Shown: in pieces, positions 35,995-44,745 of the stretch | How the letters are laid out: each line of letters starts with the position of its first letter | How positions within the stretch are numbered: the first letter of the stretch is position 1 | DNA from: Paracidovorax valerianellae | Lineage (GTDB): Bacteria; Pseudomonadota; Gammaproteobacteria; Burkholderiales; Burkholderiaceae_C | Direction of reading: 5' to 3' | Assembly: GCF_900102625.1 (NCBI RefSeq) | Contig: NZ_FMZC01000006.1 | Span: forward strand, 1 to 64,000 | Length of the DNA: 64,000 nucleotides | Position numbers and translations under genes: made by a program | Notes under the pieces: model-generated | Seen by the model: only the letters and a program-made list of their open reading frames with translations | Told to the model about the DNA's origin: nothing | Databases searched by the model: none

Positions 35995-36768
35995 ATGCCC
36001 GACTCCACCGTGAACGACGTCCTGAACATTTCCTGCTACCTGTTCGTCCCGCTGCCGGACGCCAGCGACCTGCGCGATCTGCTGCACGCGCGCGCCGAGG
36101 CCGCGCAGCTCAAAGGCACCATTCTTCTGGCCGAAGAAGGCATCAACCTGTTCCTGGCAGGCCCGGCGCCGGCCGTGCGCGGCTTCATCGCCGAGTTGAA
36201 GGCAGACTCGCGATTCGAGGCCCTGACGCCCAAGGAAAGCTGGTCGGCCACGCAGCCGTTTCGCAAGATGCTGGTGAAGGTCAAGCGCGAGATCATCCGC
36301 ATGGACCACCCCACCATCCGCCCGTCCAGCGGCCGCGCGCCAGCGGTCGATGCGCCCACGCTGCGCCGGTGGCTGGCCCAGGGACACGACGACGCGGGCC
36401 GCCCGGTCGTCACGCTCGACACGCGCAACGCCTTCGAGGTGGACGAAGGCACGTTCGACAACGCCATCGACTGGCGCATCGACAAGTTCACCGAATTTCC
36501 TCCCGCACTGCGCGAACACAAGGCCGAGCTGGCGGGCAAGACGGTGGTGAGCTTCTGCACCGGCGGCATCCGCTGCGAAAAGGCCGCCATCCTGATGCGT
36601 GAGGAAGGCATCGAAAACGTCTACCAGCTGGAAGGCGGCATCCTCAAATACTTCGAGGAAACCGACGGTGCGCATTACCACGGCGGCTGCTTCGTCTTCG
36701 ACGAGCGCCGGGTGTTGTCCAGCGACCTGGCGACCACACCCATGGCCGCAGACGCTATTAAAAAGTGA
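35995..36768 (+). CDS. trhO: tRNA uridine(34) hydroxylase TrhO (rhodanese-domain, YceA-like)
   Basis: This 257-residue protein matches the YceA/TrhO family that hydroxylates U34 of tRNA on the way to 5-methoxy- or 5-oxyacetyl-uridine. It has the N-terminal ferredoxin-like half ([18 protein letters not shown]), the spacer [19 protein letters not shown], and a rhodanese domain with active cysteine in [15 protein letters not shown], then [19 protein letters not shown]. The start is the ATG at 35995. It is a single gene with pirin convergent downstream. Confidence 0.9.
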   Translation: MPDSTVNDVLNISCYLFVPLPDASDLRDLLHARAEAAQLKGTILLAEEGINLFLAGPAPAVRGFIAELKADSRFEALTPKESWSATQPFRKMLVKVKREIIRMDHPTIRPSSGRAPAVDAPTLRRWLAQGHDDAGRPVVTLDTRNAFEVDEGTFDNAIDWRIDKFTEFPPALREHKAELAGKTVVSFCTGGIRCEKAAILMREEGIENVYQLEGGILKYFEETDGAHYHGGCFVFDERRVLSSDLATTPMAADAIKK

Positions 36769-36825
36769 GCTGCCAGCGCTTGATTCCCTAGGGCGCAAGG
36801 CAGATTTCGCTCAATATCCGGTCTT

Positions 36826-37710
36826 TCAGGATTTGAAGCGCCGCTCCGGCAGCGGAATCCACTCGGTCTCGCCGGGAACGTGTCCCATGCGCTGGGCTTC
36901 CCAAGCGTCGGCCGCCTGCACGATGCGCTCCTTGCGGCTGGAAATAAAGTTCCACCACATGTGGCGCGGTGCATCCAGCACGTCGCCGCCGATCACCATC
37001 AGCCGCACCGCCCGGTGCGTCGCGCGCAGCACGGCGCCAGCGCCCGCCTCCAGCGCGGCCAGGGTATGGGCCGCGAATGGTTCGCCATCCAGAAGCAGGT
37101 CGCCGTCCACGGCATAGACCGCGATCTCTTGCGCCAGCGCCGGCAGCACCAGCTCCGCGCCCGCTTCCAACTGGACGTCCAGATACAGCGTGGGCGACAG
37201 CGTCGCGACCGGCGACGTGTGGCCGAACGCCTCGCCGATCAGCACCCGCACCGTGGCGCCGTCCCGCGAAAACTCGGGAATGTCGGCGGCAGGCGTGTGC
37301 ACGAAGCTGGGCTCGTCTTCTTCGTGGGCGAGGGGCAATGCTGCCCACAACTGGATGCCGTGGTTGACATAGCTGCGCTCGCGCAGGGTTTCCGGCCGCC
37401 GTTCGGAATGCACGATGCCGCGGCCGGACGTCATCCAGTTGATGGCGCCGGGCGCGATCTCTTGCAGCGAACCCAGGCTGTCCCGGTGCAGGATGGCCCC
37501 GTCGAACAGGTAGGTGACCGTGGCCAGCCCGATGTGCGGATGTGGCCGCACGTCGTATTCCGAAGCTGGCTCCACCGTCACGGGACCGAAATGGTCGAAG
37601 AACAGAAACGGTCCGATCGAGCGCCGCTGCAGCGAGGGCAGCAAACGCCGCACCGTGAACCCGCCGCCCAGGTCCTTGTCGTGGCCTTTGAGGATCAGCA
37701 GCCCGCTCAT
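36826..37710 (-). CDS. Pirin family protein
   Basis: A 294-residue bicupin. The first cupin carries the metal-binding residues in VRPHPHIGLATVTYLFDG and the SERRPETL segment, and the second cupin is more diverged. Pirins can act as quercetin dioxygenases or redox-sensitive regulators, and the function here is not fixed. The start overlaps the stop of the OsmC-like gene (ATGA), so the two are translated together. Confidence 0.9.
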   Translation of the reverse strand: MSGLLILKGHDKDLGGGFTVRRLLPSLQRRSIGPFLFFDHFGPVTVEPASEYDVRPHPHIGLATVTYLFDGAILHRDSLGSLQEIAPGAINWMTSGRGIVHSERRPETLRERSYVNHGIQLWAALPLAHEEDEPSFVHTPAADIPEFSRDGATVRVLIGEAFGHTSPVATLSPTLYLDVQLEAGAELVLPALAQEIAVYAVDGDLLLDGEPFAAHTLAALEAGAGAVLRATHRAVRLMVIGGDVLDAPRHMWWNFISSRKERIVQAADAWEAQRMGHVPGETEWIPLPERRFKS

Positions 37711-38114
37711 GGCATGCGCTCCACGGCGGTCGTGATTTCGGTGGTGACGCTGGTCATCAGCTTGTGCACCGGGCACTTGGCGGCCACGGCCTCCAGCTCT
37801 TCGATCTGCGCGTCGGTGAGGTCGCCGCTCACCTGCAGCCGGGCCGCCAGGCGATAGGTGCCGGCGCGCTCGGCCGAGGCATCGCGGTCGATCACCGTGC
37901 GCACGTCGTCCACCGCCATGCCCTTGCGGCGCGCGTACCAGAGCACGGTGAGCGCCTTGCAGGCGCCGAGCGCGGCGTCGTACAGGTCGTGCGGATTGGG
38001 GCCGGTGTCGTCCCCGCCTTCGGCAGCCGTTCCATCCACGACCATCTGATGGTCGCGCACCGACAAGGTGTGTGCGAGCGGGGCGCCGGCAATGCGCCGC
38101 AGTTCCAGGGTCAT
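37707..38114 (-). CDS. OsmC/Ohr-family protein
   Basis: A 135-residue OsmC-fold protein with conserved cysteines in ALGACKALTVLWYARRKG and VAAKCPVHKLMTS, the pair that reduces organic hydroperoxides in OsmC/Ohr enzymes. The start is the ATG at 38114 with CTGGAGCC upstream; a TTG at 38132 would add six residues. Coupled by ATGA overlap to pirin and close to a flavodoxin-like gene and a second pirin, it belongs to a redox-stress neighbourhood. Confidence 0.88.
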   Translation of the reverse strand: MTLELRRIAGAPLAHTLSVRDHQMVVDGTAAEGGDDTGPNPHDLYDAALGACKALTVLWYARRKGMAVDDVRTVIDRDASAERAGTYRLAARLQVSGDLTDAQIEELEAVAAKCPVHKLMTSVTTEITTAVERMP

Positions 38115-38165
38115 GGGGAAGGCTCCAGTCAAAGGGAAGGGGTCAAGGAATGGCCGGCCAATCTA

Positions 38166-38720
38166 TCAGCCGCGCAGGCGCTTCGCAATCTCGGCCACGC
38201 GGGCGCCGTACGAACGGCCGGTGTCCAGGTCGCCCTGGAGCATTTCCTGCACGCTGGCATCGGAGGGGGACTGGGCCAGTGCGCCGACCGAGCCACCCAG
38301 ATTGTTGAGGTCGTTGCGCGTGGCGGCCTTGGAGTTGCTGGGCAGCAGGCCCAGGCTCACCCAGATGCCGCCGTGCTGCGAAGCCAGCGTCTGCAGATAG
38401 ATCAGCGTGACCTGCTTGTCGCCGTTCAGGCTGGCGCTGTTGGTGAAGCCGCCGAACACCTTGTCCTGCCAGCCGCGGCCGAACCAGGCCTTGGACGAGG
38501 CATCGGCGAATTTCTTGAACTGCCAGCTCGGGCCGCCCATGTACGTGGGAGTGCCGAACAGGATGGCATCGGCCTCTTGCAGGGTTTCCCAGCCGCCTTC
38601 GGGCAGGTTGCCGTCCGCGTCGATCGCGACGAGCTGGGCGTTGGCGCCTTCGGCCACGGCCTGGGCCAGGCGCTGGGTGTGGCCGTAACCGGAATGAAAG
38701 ACGACTGCAATTTTGGTCAT
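38166..38720 (-). CDS. Flavodoxin-fold NAD(P)H:quinone oxidoreductase-like protein (WrbA group)
   Basis: This 184-residue protein has the flavodoxin FMN phosphate loop FHSGYGHTQRLAQ, the LFGTPTYMGGPSWQFKKF segment and the GGFTNSASLNGDKQVTL strand. The WrbA-like group reduces quinones by two electrons. A strong GAGGAG lies 6 bases before the ATG at 38720. It shares strand and region with the pirin/OsmC pair and a second pirin upstream, and may be in one unit with that pirin. Confidence 0.88.
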   Translation of the reverse strand: MTKIAVVFHSGYGHTQRLAQAVAEGANAQLVAIDADGNLPEGGWETLQEADAILFGTPTYMGGPSWQFKKFADASSKAWFGRGWQDKVFGGFTNSASLNGDKQVTLIYLQTLASQHGGIWVSLGLLPSNSKAATRNDLNNLGGSVGALAQSPSDASVQEMLQGDLDTGRSYGARVAEIAKRLRG

Positions 38721-38799
38721 GGAGAACTCCTCGAGATTCAGGGTTGGACGGAACGAAAAAATGGAAATAACGCCAGGAAAAATGGGGCCGCTAAACCGG

Positions 38800-39501
38800 T
38801 CAGGCCGCCAGATCGAACACCAGCACCTCGGCCTGCGTGCCGCGCTCGAAAGCCAGCAGGGGTTCCTGTTCGGCGAATGCCGCATCGCCCGTGGCCAGCG
38901 CGCGGTGATTGACCTCGATGGCGCCCCGCACCACGTGCACATAGGCTTTGCGGTCGGCCGGCAGGGCCAGCGTCGCGGCTTCTGCGCCGTCGAACAGGCC
39001 GGCGTAAAGCCGGGCATCCGCATGCACGGTGAGCGAGCCGCACTCGCCGCAGGGCGAAGCCAGCAGCCGCAGCACGCCACGCTTTTCGGATTCGGAAAAA
39101 GTCTTCTGCTCGTACTCGGGGGCGATGCCCCGGGTGTCGGGCTGCAGCCAGATCTGCAGGAAGTGCGTGCATTGCCCTTCGGCATGGTTGAACTCGCTGT
39201 GCGTCACGCCGGTACCGGCACTCATGCGCTGCACGTCGCCGGGCGGAATGCCCTGCGTGTTGCCCAGGCTGTCCTTGTGCCCCAGTTCGCCAGAGAGCAC
39301 GTAGCTCAGGATTTCCATGTCGCGATGGCTGTGGGAGCCGAAACCGGTGCCTGGGGCGATGCGGTCTTCGTTGATGACGCGCAGGCTGCCGTAGCCCATG
39401 TAGCGGGGGTCGTAATAGCCGGCGAAGGAAAAGCTGTGGTTCGACTGCAGCCAGCCATGGTCGGCATGGCCACGGTCTTGTGATTTACGGACGGTCAGCA
39501 T
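38800..39501 (-). CDS. Pirin family protein (YhaK/YhhW type)
   Basis: A 233-residue bicupin with metal ligands in FGSHSHRDMEILSYVLSG and the TGVTHSEFNH segment, as in E. coli YhhW (quercetinase) and YhaK (redox-sensitive). It begins MLTVRKSQDRGHADHGWL, typical of this branch. The gene is divergent from a LysR regulator, which probably controls it together with the flavodoxin-like gene downstream. Such LysR-pirin-flavoprotein sets commonly respond to quinones or chloroquinones. Confidence 0.9.
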   Translation of the reverse strand: MLTVRKSQDRGHADHGWLQSNHSFSFAGYYDPRYMGYGSLRVINEDRIAPGTGFGSHSHRDMEILSYVLSGELGHKDSLGNTQGIPPGDVQRMSAGTGVTHSEFNHAEGQCTHFLQIWLQPDTRGIAPEYEQKTFSESEKRGVLRLLASPCGECGSLTVHADARLYAGLFDGAEAATLALPADRKAYVHVVRGAIEVNHRALATGDAAFAEQEPLLAFERGTQAEVLVFDLAA

Positions 39502-39607
39502 GGGGGCTCGCTCCTTCGATGGAAGGACTGTAGAAGCAGTGCTGCGCTTGCGTAGCCAATCCGATTGAAGGCATCATTCAAAACGTTTGAACTCTCAGCC
39601 CTTCATC

Positions 39608-40546
39608 ATGCAAAACGCCCGCGATGCGCTCACTCCAGACAGCCTGGACATGCTGCAGGTGATCGCCGACACCGGCAGCTTCGCCGCGGCAGCGCGGCGG
39701 CTGGGGCTGGTGCCCAGCGCCCTTACCTACCGGGTGCGCCAGATCGAGGACGCGCTCGACGTACTGCTGTTCGACCGCAGCGCACGCCAGGCGCGCCCGA
39801 CCGAGGCCGGCTCCGAACTGCTGCGCGAAGGCGCCCGGCTTCTGGAAGAGGTGGACGCCGTGGCGAACCGGGTGCGCCGTGTCGCGACCGGCTGGGAGCC
39901 ACAGCTGACCCTCAGCGTAGACGGCATCATCTCCCCCACCACCTTGCTCGAACTGACCGAGGCGTTCTACGCACTGCAGCCGCCCACGCGGCTCAAGCTG
40001 CGCACCGGCATTCTGTCGGGCACGCTGGAAATGCTCACCTCCGGCCGGGCGGACCTTGCGATCGGCGTGGCCGTGAACGGCTCCAACGTGTCGGGGCTGC
40101 AGCAGATCGAGATGGGACACCTGGATTTTCTGTACGCCATCGCGCCCCACCATCCACTGGCCGAAGCGCCAGAGCCCATCACCGATTCCGTGCTGCGCGC
40201 GCACCGTGCGGTGGCCGTGGCCGACTCCGCCCAGCGCGGCAGCGTCACCATGGGCCTGCTCGGCGGCCAGGATGTGTTCACTGTGGACAGCATGCAGGCC
40301 AAGCTGCAGGCGCAGTTGAGGGGCCTGGGCGGCGGTTTTCTCCCCGAGCCCATGGCGCGCCCGTATCTGGAGGCCGGGCGGCTGGTGACCCGCAAAGTGG
40401 CACGGGCCGCGCGCAGCGTGCCGGTGCACTACGTCTGGGGAGGCCCGGGCCACAGCGCACCGGGGCGAGCGCTGCAATGGTGGCTTTCGCAGCTGCAAAG
40501 CCCTGCCACCCGCAAGGCACTGCTCGAAAACCATCATCATTTCTAG
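39608..40546 (+). CDS. LysR-family regulator divergent from pirin
   Basis: A 312-residue LysR protein with HTH GSFAAAARRLGLVPSALTYRV at about residues 23-43 and an effector-binding domain. The start is the ATG at 39608; a TTG seven codons upstream is unlikely. By position it is the candidate regulator of the divergent pirin and flavodoxin-like genes. Effector unknown, though electrophilic quinones would fit the targets. Confidence 0.9.
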   Translation: MQNARDALTPDSLDMLQVIADTGSFAAAARRLGLVPSALTYRVRQIEDALDVLLFDRSARQARPTEAGSELLREGARLLEEVDAVANRVRRVATGWEPQLTLSVDGIISPTTLLELTEAFYALQPPTRLKLRTGILSGTLEMLTSGRADLAIGVAVNGSNVSGLQQIEMGHLDFLYAIAPHHPLAEAPEPITDSVLRAHRAVAVADSAQRGSVTMGLLGGQDVFTVDSMQAKLQAQLRGLGGGFLPEPMARPYLEAGRLVTRKVARAARSVPVHYVWGGPGHSAPGRALQWWLSQLQSPATRKALLENHHHF

Positions 40547-40633
40547 CCGCTGGAGCCACGCGGCGAACGGCCGCGCGTGTAGAGTGGGCCTTGTTTTCCT
40601 GCTCCTGAACTTCGCTTCCGAAAGGCCCGGCCC

Positions 40634-41770
40634 ATGCCATCACCTGCCCAACGATCCAAGCAACGGCTGCGACGCAGCTCCTCCGCCGAAAACCCTTCCC
40701 CTGCCCCAGCCCCTCTCCCGCCGCCGTCCACGCGCCGCTTCGCCGTCATCGGCGCCGGCATGGCGGGCATCGTGTGCGCCCGCACCCTGGTCCAGGCGGG
40801 CCATGAGGTCACCGTGTTCGAGAAGTCGCCGCATGCCGGCGGGCGCACGACCACGCTGGACACGGCCTTCGGCAGCTTCGATGCCGGCGCCCAATATTTC
40901 ACGGTGCGCGACGCGCGCTTCACCAAGGCGCTGGAGACCGTGCCCGGCCTGTGCCGGCCGTGGAGCGCCAACACCGTGCGCGTGCTGGACGCCGCAGGCC
41001 GCGTGGCCGCTGCAGCGCCCCCGCCGGGCGAGCCGCACTGGGTTGCCAGCCCGGGCATGCAATCGCTGGTGGATGCGTGGGCGCGCCCCCTTTCGCAGGC
41101 CGGCCGCCTGCACACCGGCCAGCGCGTCACCCGCATCGAGCGCGACGCCCTGGACGGCAGCCGCTGGCAATTGCGCACCGAATCCTCCGACGGCGGCACG
41201 CAAGTGCATGCCGGCTTCGATGCCGTGCTGCTGGCCCAGCCTTCGGTACCCGCGCTGGCGCTGCTGCAAGCTTCGGGCACCGACGCGGCCCCATCGCTGC
41301 ACAAGCCGCTGGCCGGCGTGACCATCGCGCCCTGCTGGACCCTCATGCTGGCGTTTCCGCAGGCCGTGCGCCCAGGCCTGACCACCTTGGGCCCTCAGTG
41401 GAACGCCGCCCGCAGCACGCACCACCGCATCGCCTGGTTGGCGCGCGAATCCTCCAAACCCGGCCGCGGCCCGGTCGAGCGCTGGACGGTGCAGGCCAGC
41501 CCAACTTGGTCGCAGGAACATCTGGAAGACGACGAAGCGCGCGTGCAGGCCAAGCTCATGAAGGCGTTCTCCGAAGTGACCGGCATTCGCGCCGAGCCCG
41601 CCCACGCGCAGGTCTGCCGCTGGCGTTACGCGCAGACCCTGGCCCCCCTGGGCCGCACGCACCTGTGGGATGCCGCCGCCGGCATCGGCCTGTGCGGCGA
41701 CTGGTGCCTGGGCCATCGGCTGGAAGACGCCTTCGTGTCCGGACTGGAACTCGCGCTCGCGGTGGCATGA
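40634..41770 (+). CDS. FAD-dependent amine-oxidase-like protein (renalase-like)
   Basis: A 378-residue flavoprotein with a dinucleotide-binding motif [17 protein letters not shown] at about residue 36, the second FAD contact [13 protein letters not shown], and a C-terminal FAD motif [19 protein letters not shown]. Bacterial renalase-like proteins oxidise off-pathway isomers of NAD(P)H. The first 35 residues are a low-complexity Pro/Ser/Ala tail. The stop overlaps the start of gluQ (ATGA). Confidence 0.85.
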   Translation: MPSPAQRSKQRLRRSSSAENPSPAPAPLPPPSTRRFAVIGAGMAGIVCARTLVQAGHEVTVFEKSPHAGGRTTTLDTAFGSFDAGAQYFTVRDARFTKALETVPGLCRPWSANTVRVLDAAGRVAAAAPPPGEPHWVASPGMQSLVDAWARPLSQAGRLHTGQRVTRIERDALDGSRWQLRTESSDGGTQVHAGFDAVLLAQPSVPALALLQASGTDAAPSLHKPLAGVTIAPCWTLMLAFPQAVRPGLTTLGPQWNAARSTHHRIAWLARESSKPGRGPVERWTVQASPTWSQEHLEDDEARVQAKLMKAFSEVTGIRAEPAHAQVCRWRYAQTLAPLGRTHLWDAAAGIGLCGDWCLGHRLEDAFVSGLELALAVA

Positions 41771-42750
41771 CACCTGGCTCGCCGCCCCGCTACGTCGGCC
41801 GTTTCGCGCCGTCGCCCACGGGCCCGCTGCATGCGGGCTCGCTGGTCGCGGCGCTGGCCAGCTGGCTGGACGCGCGCTCGGCGCCCGGTGCGAACGGCGG
41901 ACAGTGGCTGGTGCGCATCGAAGACGTCGATACACCGCGCTGCGCGCCCGGTGCCGACGCGGTGATTCTTTCGCAATTGGCCGATTGCGGCCTGGTGCCG
42001 GACGGCGACGTGCAATGGCAGTCGCGGCGCGGGGGGCTGTACCAGCAGGCGCTGGACGGGCTGTTGGCACAGGACCAGGCCTATCCCTGCGCCTGTTCCC
42101 GCAGCGATATCGCACAGGCCCAAGCCCGGCTGGGCCATGTGCGCCAACCCAACGTCGAGCTGCCCTACCCCGGCACCTGCCGCGCCGGACTGCAGGGCCG
42201 GATGGCCCGATCTTGGCGATTCCGTTCATCGGAAATTCAGAAAAAATTGCCGGCGTGTGGTGCCCCTCGCGCACGTGGCGCAGCCCCTTCGGCATCGCCA
42301 GAAGGCGTGGTGTGGGAGGACCGCCGGCTGGGCCTTCAGGCGCAGGACGTAGACCGTGCCGTCGGTGACTTCGTTCTGCGTCGGGCCGACGGTCTGTGGG
42401 CCTACCAGCTGGCTGTCGTCGTGGACGATGCAGACCAGGGCGTGACCGACGTGGTACGAGGGGAAGACCTCGCCGACAACACGCCGCGCCAGATCCTGCT
42501 GCAGCACGCGCTGGGGGTGCCCACCCCGCGCTACCTGCACACGCCGCTCGTGTACGCGGCCGATGGCGCCAAGCTCTCCAAGCAGCATGGCGCGCCGGCG
42601 CTGGACACGCGCGAGCCGGTCAAGGCGCTGGCGGCTGCGGCACACACTCTGGGACTGCCGCCACTGGTGCGGCCAAACGACACCCCCATCGGCGATGCGC
42701 TGGCGCTGTGGGCGCAAGCGTGGTCCCGAATCTACAATCGCTCACCGTGA
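41767..42750 (+). CDS. gluQ: Glutamyl-Q tRNA(Asp) synthetase
   Basis: It attaches glutamate to queuosine at position 34 of tRNA(Asp), a tRNA modification enzyme derived from GluRS. The 327-residue protein lacks an anticodon-binding domain. The class I motif appears as [18 protein letters not shown] and the KMSKS-like site as KLSKQH. Zinc ligands lie in [10 protein letters not shown] and YPGTCR. An extra low-complexity segment of about 20 residues (around residues 157-180, including [14 protein letters not shown]) interrupts the usual sequence before [11 protein letters not shown]. It overlaps the previous gene by ATGA and trmB by GTGA. Confidence 0.93.
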   Translation: MTPGSPPRYVGRFAPSPTGPLHAGSLVAALASWLDARSAPGANGGQWLVRIEDVDTPRCAPGADAVILSQLADCGLVPDGDVQWQSRRGGLYQQALDGLLAQDQAYPCACSRSDIAQAQARLGHVRQPNVELPYPGTCRAGLQGRMARSWRFRSSEIQKKLPACGAPRARGAAPSASPEGVVWEDRRLGLQAQDVDRAVGDFVLRRADGLWAYQLAVVVDDADQGVTDVVRGEDLADNTPRQILLQHALGVPTPRYLHTPLVYAADGAKLSKQHGAPALDTREPVKALAAAAHTLGLPPLVRPNDTPIGDALALWAQAWSRIYNRSP

Positions 42751-43514
42751 CAGAAACGCACTTCCCCCTGGCCGATGCCGGCCCTACGAATCTTCCCGAG
42801 CTGCGCGCCGCGCGCACGGGCGGCGGAGCCCCCGCCGACGTTCCCTATCCCAAGACCATCAAGAGCTACGTGCGCCGCGCTGGCCGCACCACCACCGGGC
42901 AGGCCAAGGCCTTCGAAGAGCTGGGTCCCCGCTTCGTGCTGGACTACGCACCCCAGCCCATCGACGCCCCTGCCGTGTTCGGCCGCACCGCGCCCCTGGT
43001 GCTGGAGATCGGTTTCGGCATGGGCGAAGCGACGGCCCACATCGCCAGCGTGCGCCCCCAGGACGACTTCCTGTGCTGCGAAGTACACGAGCCCGGTGTG
43101 GGGGCGCTGCTCAAACGCATCGGCGAGCAGGGTCTGACCAACATCCGCATCCTGCAGCACGACGCGGTCGAGGTGATCGACCACATGGTGCCGCCCGGCA
43201 CGCTGGACGGCGTGCACATCTTCTTTCCCGATCCCTGGCACAAGACCAAGCACAACAAGCGCCGGCTGATCCAGCCGCCGCTGGTGGCCAAGCTGGCCGC
43301 GCGGCTCAAGCCCGGCGGCTACCTGCATTGCGCGACCGACTGGCAGCCCTATGCCGAGCAGATGCTCGAAGTGCTGTCGGCCGAGCCGCAACTGGCCAAC
43401 ACCGCCGACGGCTACGCACCGCAGCCGGAATACCGCCCCCTCACCAAGTTCGAAAACCGCGGCCTGCGCCTGGGGCACGGCGTGTGGGACGTGGTGTTCG
43501 TGCGCCGAAGTTGA
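42747..43514 (+). CDS. trmB: tRNA (guanine-N7-)-methyltransferase
   Basis: Forms m7G46 in tRNA variable loops. The 255-residue enzyme has SAM motif [17 protein letters not shown], the [18 protein letters not shown] strand, and the TrmB signature [18 protein letters not shown]. The start is GTG at 42747, inside a GTGA overlap with the stop of gluQ, so the two tRNA-modification genes are translationally coupled. Confidence 0.95.
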   Translation: MTETHFPLADAGPTNLPELRAARTGGGAPADVPYPKTIKSYVRRAGRTTTGQAKAFEELGPRFVLDYAPQPIDAPAVFGRTAPLVLEIGFGMGEATAHIASVRPQDDFLCCEVHEPGVGALLKRIGEQGLTNIRILQHDAVEVIDHMVPPGTLDGVHIFFPDPWHKTKHNKRRLIQPPLVAKLAARLKPGGYLHCATDWQPYAEQMLEVLSAEPQLANTADGYAPQPEYRPLTKFENRGLRLGHGVWDVVFVRRS

Positions 43515-43550
43515 TCGCATTGATCGCATGACCGCAGAACCGACGCCTCC

Positions 43551-44600
43551 ATGAAGCCCATTCTCGACAACCTGGTCGAAATGACCGGCCACCGCGACCA
43601 CTTGCGTTTGGAGGTGTCGGTGCTCTCCACGCTGCAGAAACTGCCTTCGATCAAGGCGGTGCGCGCGCTGGAAATTTTCAGCGACAACGGCGTGGCTTAT
43701 GTGCGGCCACGCACCTGGTGCGACCAGGGCCAGATGGTTTCGACCAATTCCGAAGCCGCCGCCGACCCGAGGCGTGAACTCCTCACAGAATATGCCGCGT
43801 TGAACGCGTGCATCGTTCAAAAGGAGCGCAGCGCCCTGCAATCGCGACGCAAGGGCGAGCACACGCTGTGGATGCCCGTCTGGATGCACGACGAGGTGCA
43901 CGCGTGCATCGAAGTCACGCAGACGCGCGCATTCTCGGCCCACAAGCTGGACGTGATCCAGAGCGTTTTCTACGTCTACCAAAATTACCAGAGCCTGCTC
44001 GATTACAGCGAGCGCGATGCGCTCACGGGGCTGTTCAACCGCAAGACCTTCGACGAGCAGTTCGCCCGCCGCGCCGGCGTGTCGGGCAGCGTGCGCATCG
44101 CCGCTGCGGCCGAGATGCTGGCGGAGGGCGAAAGCGCCGACACGAGCGAGCCGCTGCAGCAGTGGCTGGCGGTGGTGGACATCGACCATTTCAAGCAGGT
44201 CAACGACCGGTTCGGGCACCTGTACGGCGACGAAGTGCTGATCCTGATCGCCAACATCCTGCGCTCGTCGTTCCGCAGCCATGACCGCATCTTCCGTTTC
44301 GGCGGCGAAGAGTTCGTGGTGCTGCTGCGTTCGACCACCCTTTCCACCGCGCACAAGGTGTTCAACCGGTTCCGCCTGGCCGTGCAGGAATATGACTTTC
44401 CCCAGGTGGGCCAGGTGACCGTGAGCCTGGGCTTCGTGTGCACCGAGCGCGGCGCGCCGGTCGAAATCCTGGGCCAGGCCGATCAGGCGCTGTACTTCGC
44501 CAAGGAAAACGGCCGCAACCGCGTCTGCTACTACGACGAATTGATTGACCAGGGCCATCTGCACACCAAGGTCGCCAACGACGACGTGGAACTGTTCTAG
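43551..44600 (+). CDS. Diguanylate cyclase with N-terminal GAF-like sensory domain
   Basis: A 349-residue protein. The first 140 residues form a GAF-like domain (HRDHLRLEVSVLSTLQKLP, HTLWMPVWMHDEVHACIEV). The GGDEF domain follows (ERDALTGLFNRKTFDEQF, VVDIDHFKQVNDRFGHLYGD, active site FRFGGEEFVVLL). RSHD five residues before GGEEF is an RxxD inhibitory site. A polar loop of about 35 residues separates the first two blocks. It follows trmB by 36 bases and is closed by a terminator. Confidence 0.9.
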   Translation: MKPILDNLVEMTGHRDHLRLEVSVLSTLQKLPSIKAVRALEIFSDNGVAYVRPRTWCDQGQMVSTNSEAAADPRRELLTEYAALNACIVQKERSALQSRRKGEHTLWMPVWMHDEVHACIEVTQTRAFSAHKLDVIQSVFYVYQNYQSLLDYSERDALTGLFNRKTFDEQFARRAGVSGSVRIAAAAEMLAEGESADTSEPLQQWLAVVDIDHFKQVNDRFGHLYGDEVLILIANILRSSFRSHDRIFRFGGEEFVVLLRSTTLSTAHKVFNRFRLAVQEYDFPQVGQVTVSLGFVCTERGAPVEILGQADQALYFAKENGRNRVCYYDELIDQGHLHTKVANDDVELF

Positions 44601-44686
44601 GCTCCAGTAGCGAGCAATCAGCCAGGCAGGCGGCAGGGTGCAAGCCGGGCTGCTTGTGCGGTAGCAAACAACGCGCGCACCCAACA

Positions 44687-44723
44687 AAAAGGCCGGTCAA
44701 CCCCCATGGGCTGACCGGCCTTT
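44687..44723. terminator. Bidirectional terminator between the GGDEF gene and alaS
   Basis: An 11-base stem AAAGGCCGGTC / GACCGGCCTTT encloses AACCCCCATGGGCT. A-tract on the left and T-tract on the right allow termination from both sides. Confidence 0.9.
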
Positions 44724-44745
44724 CTGCGAACCGGGTGAACTCAGG

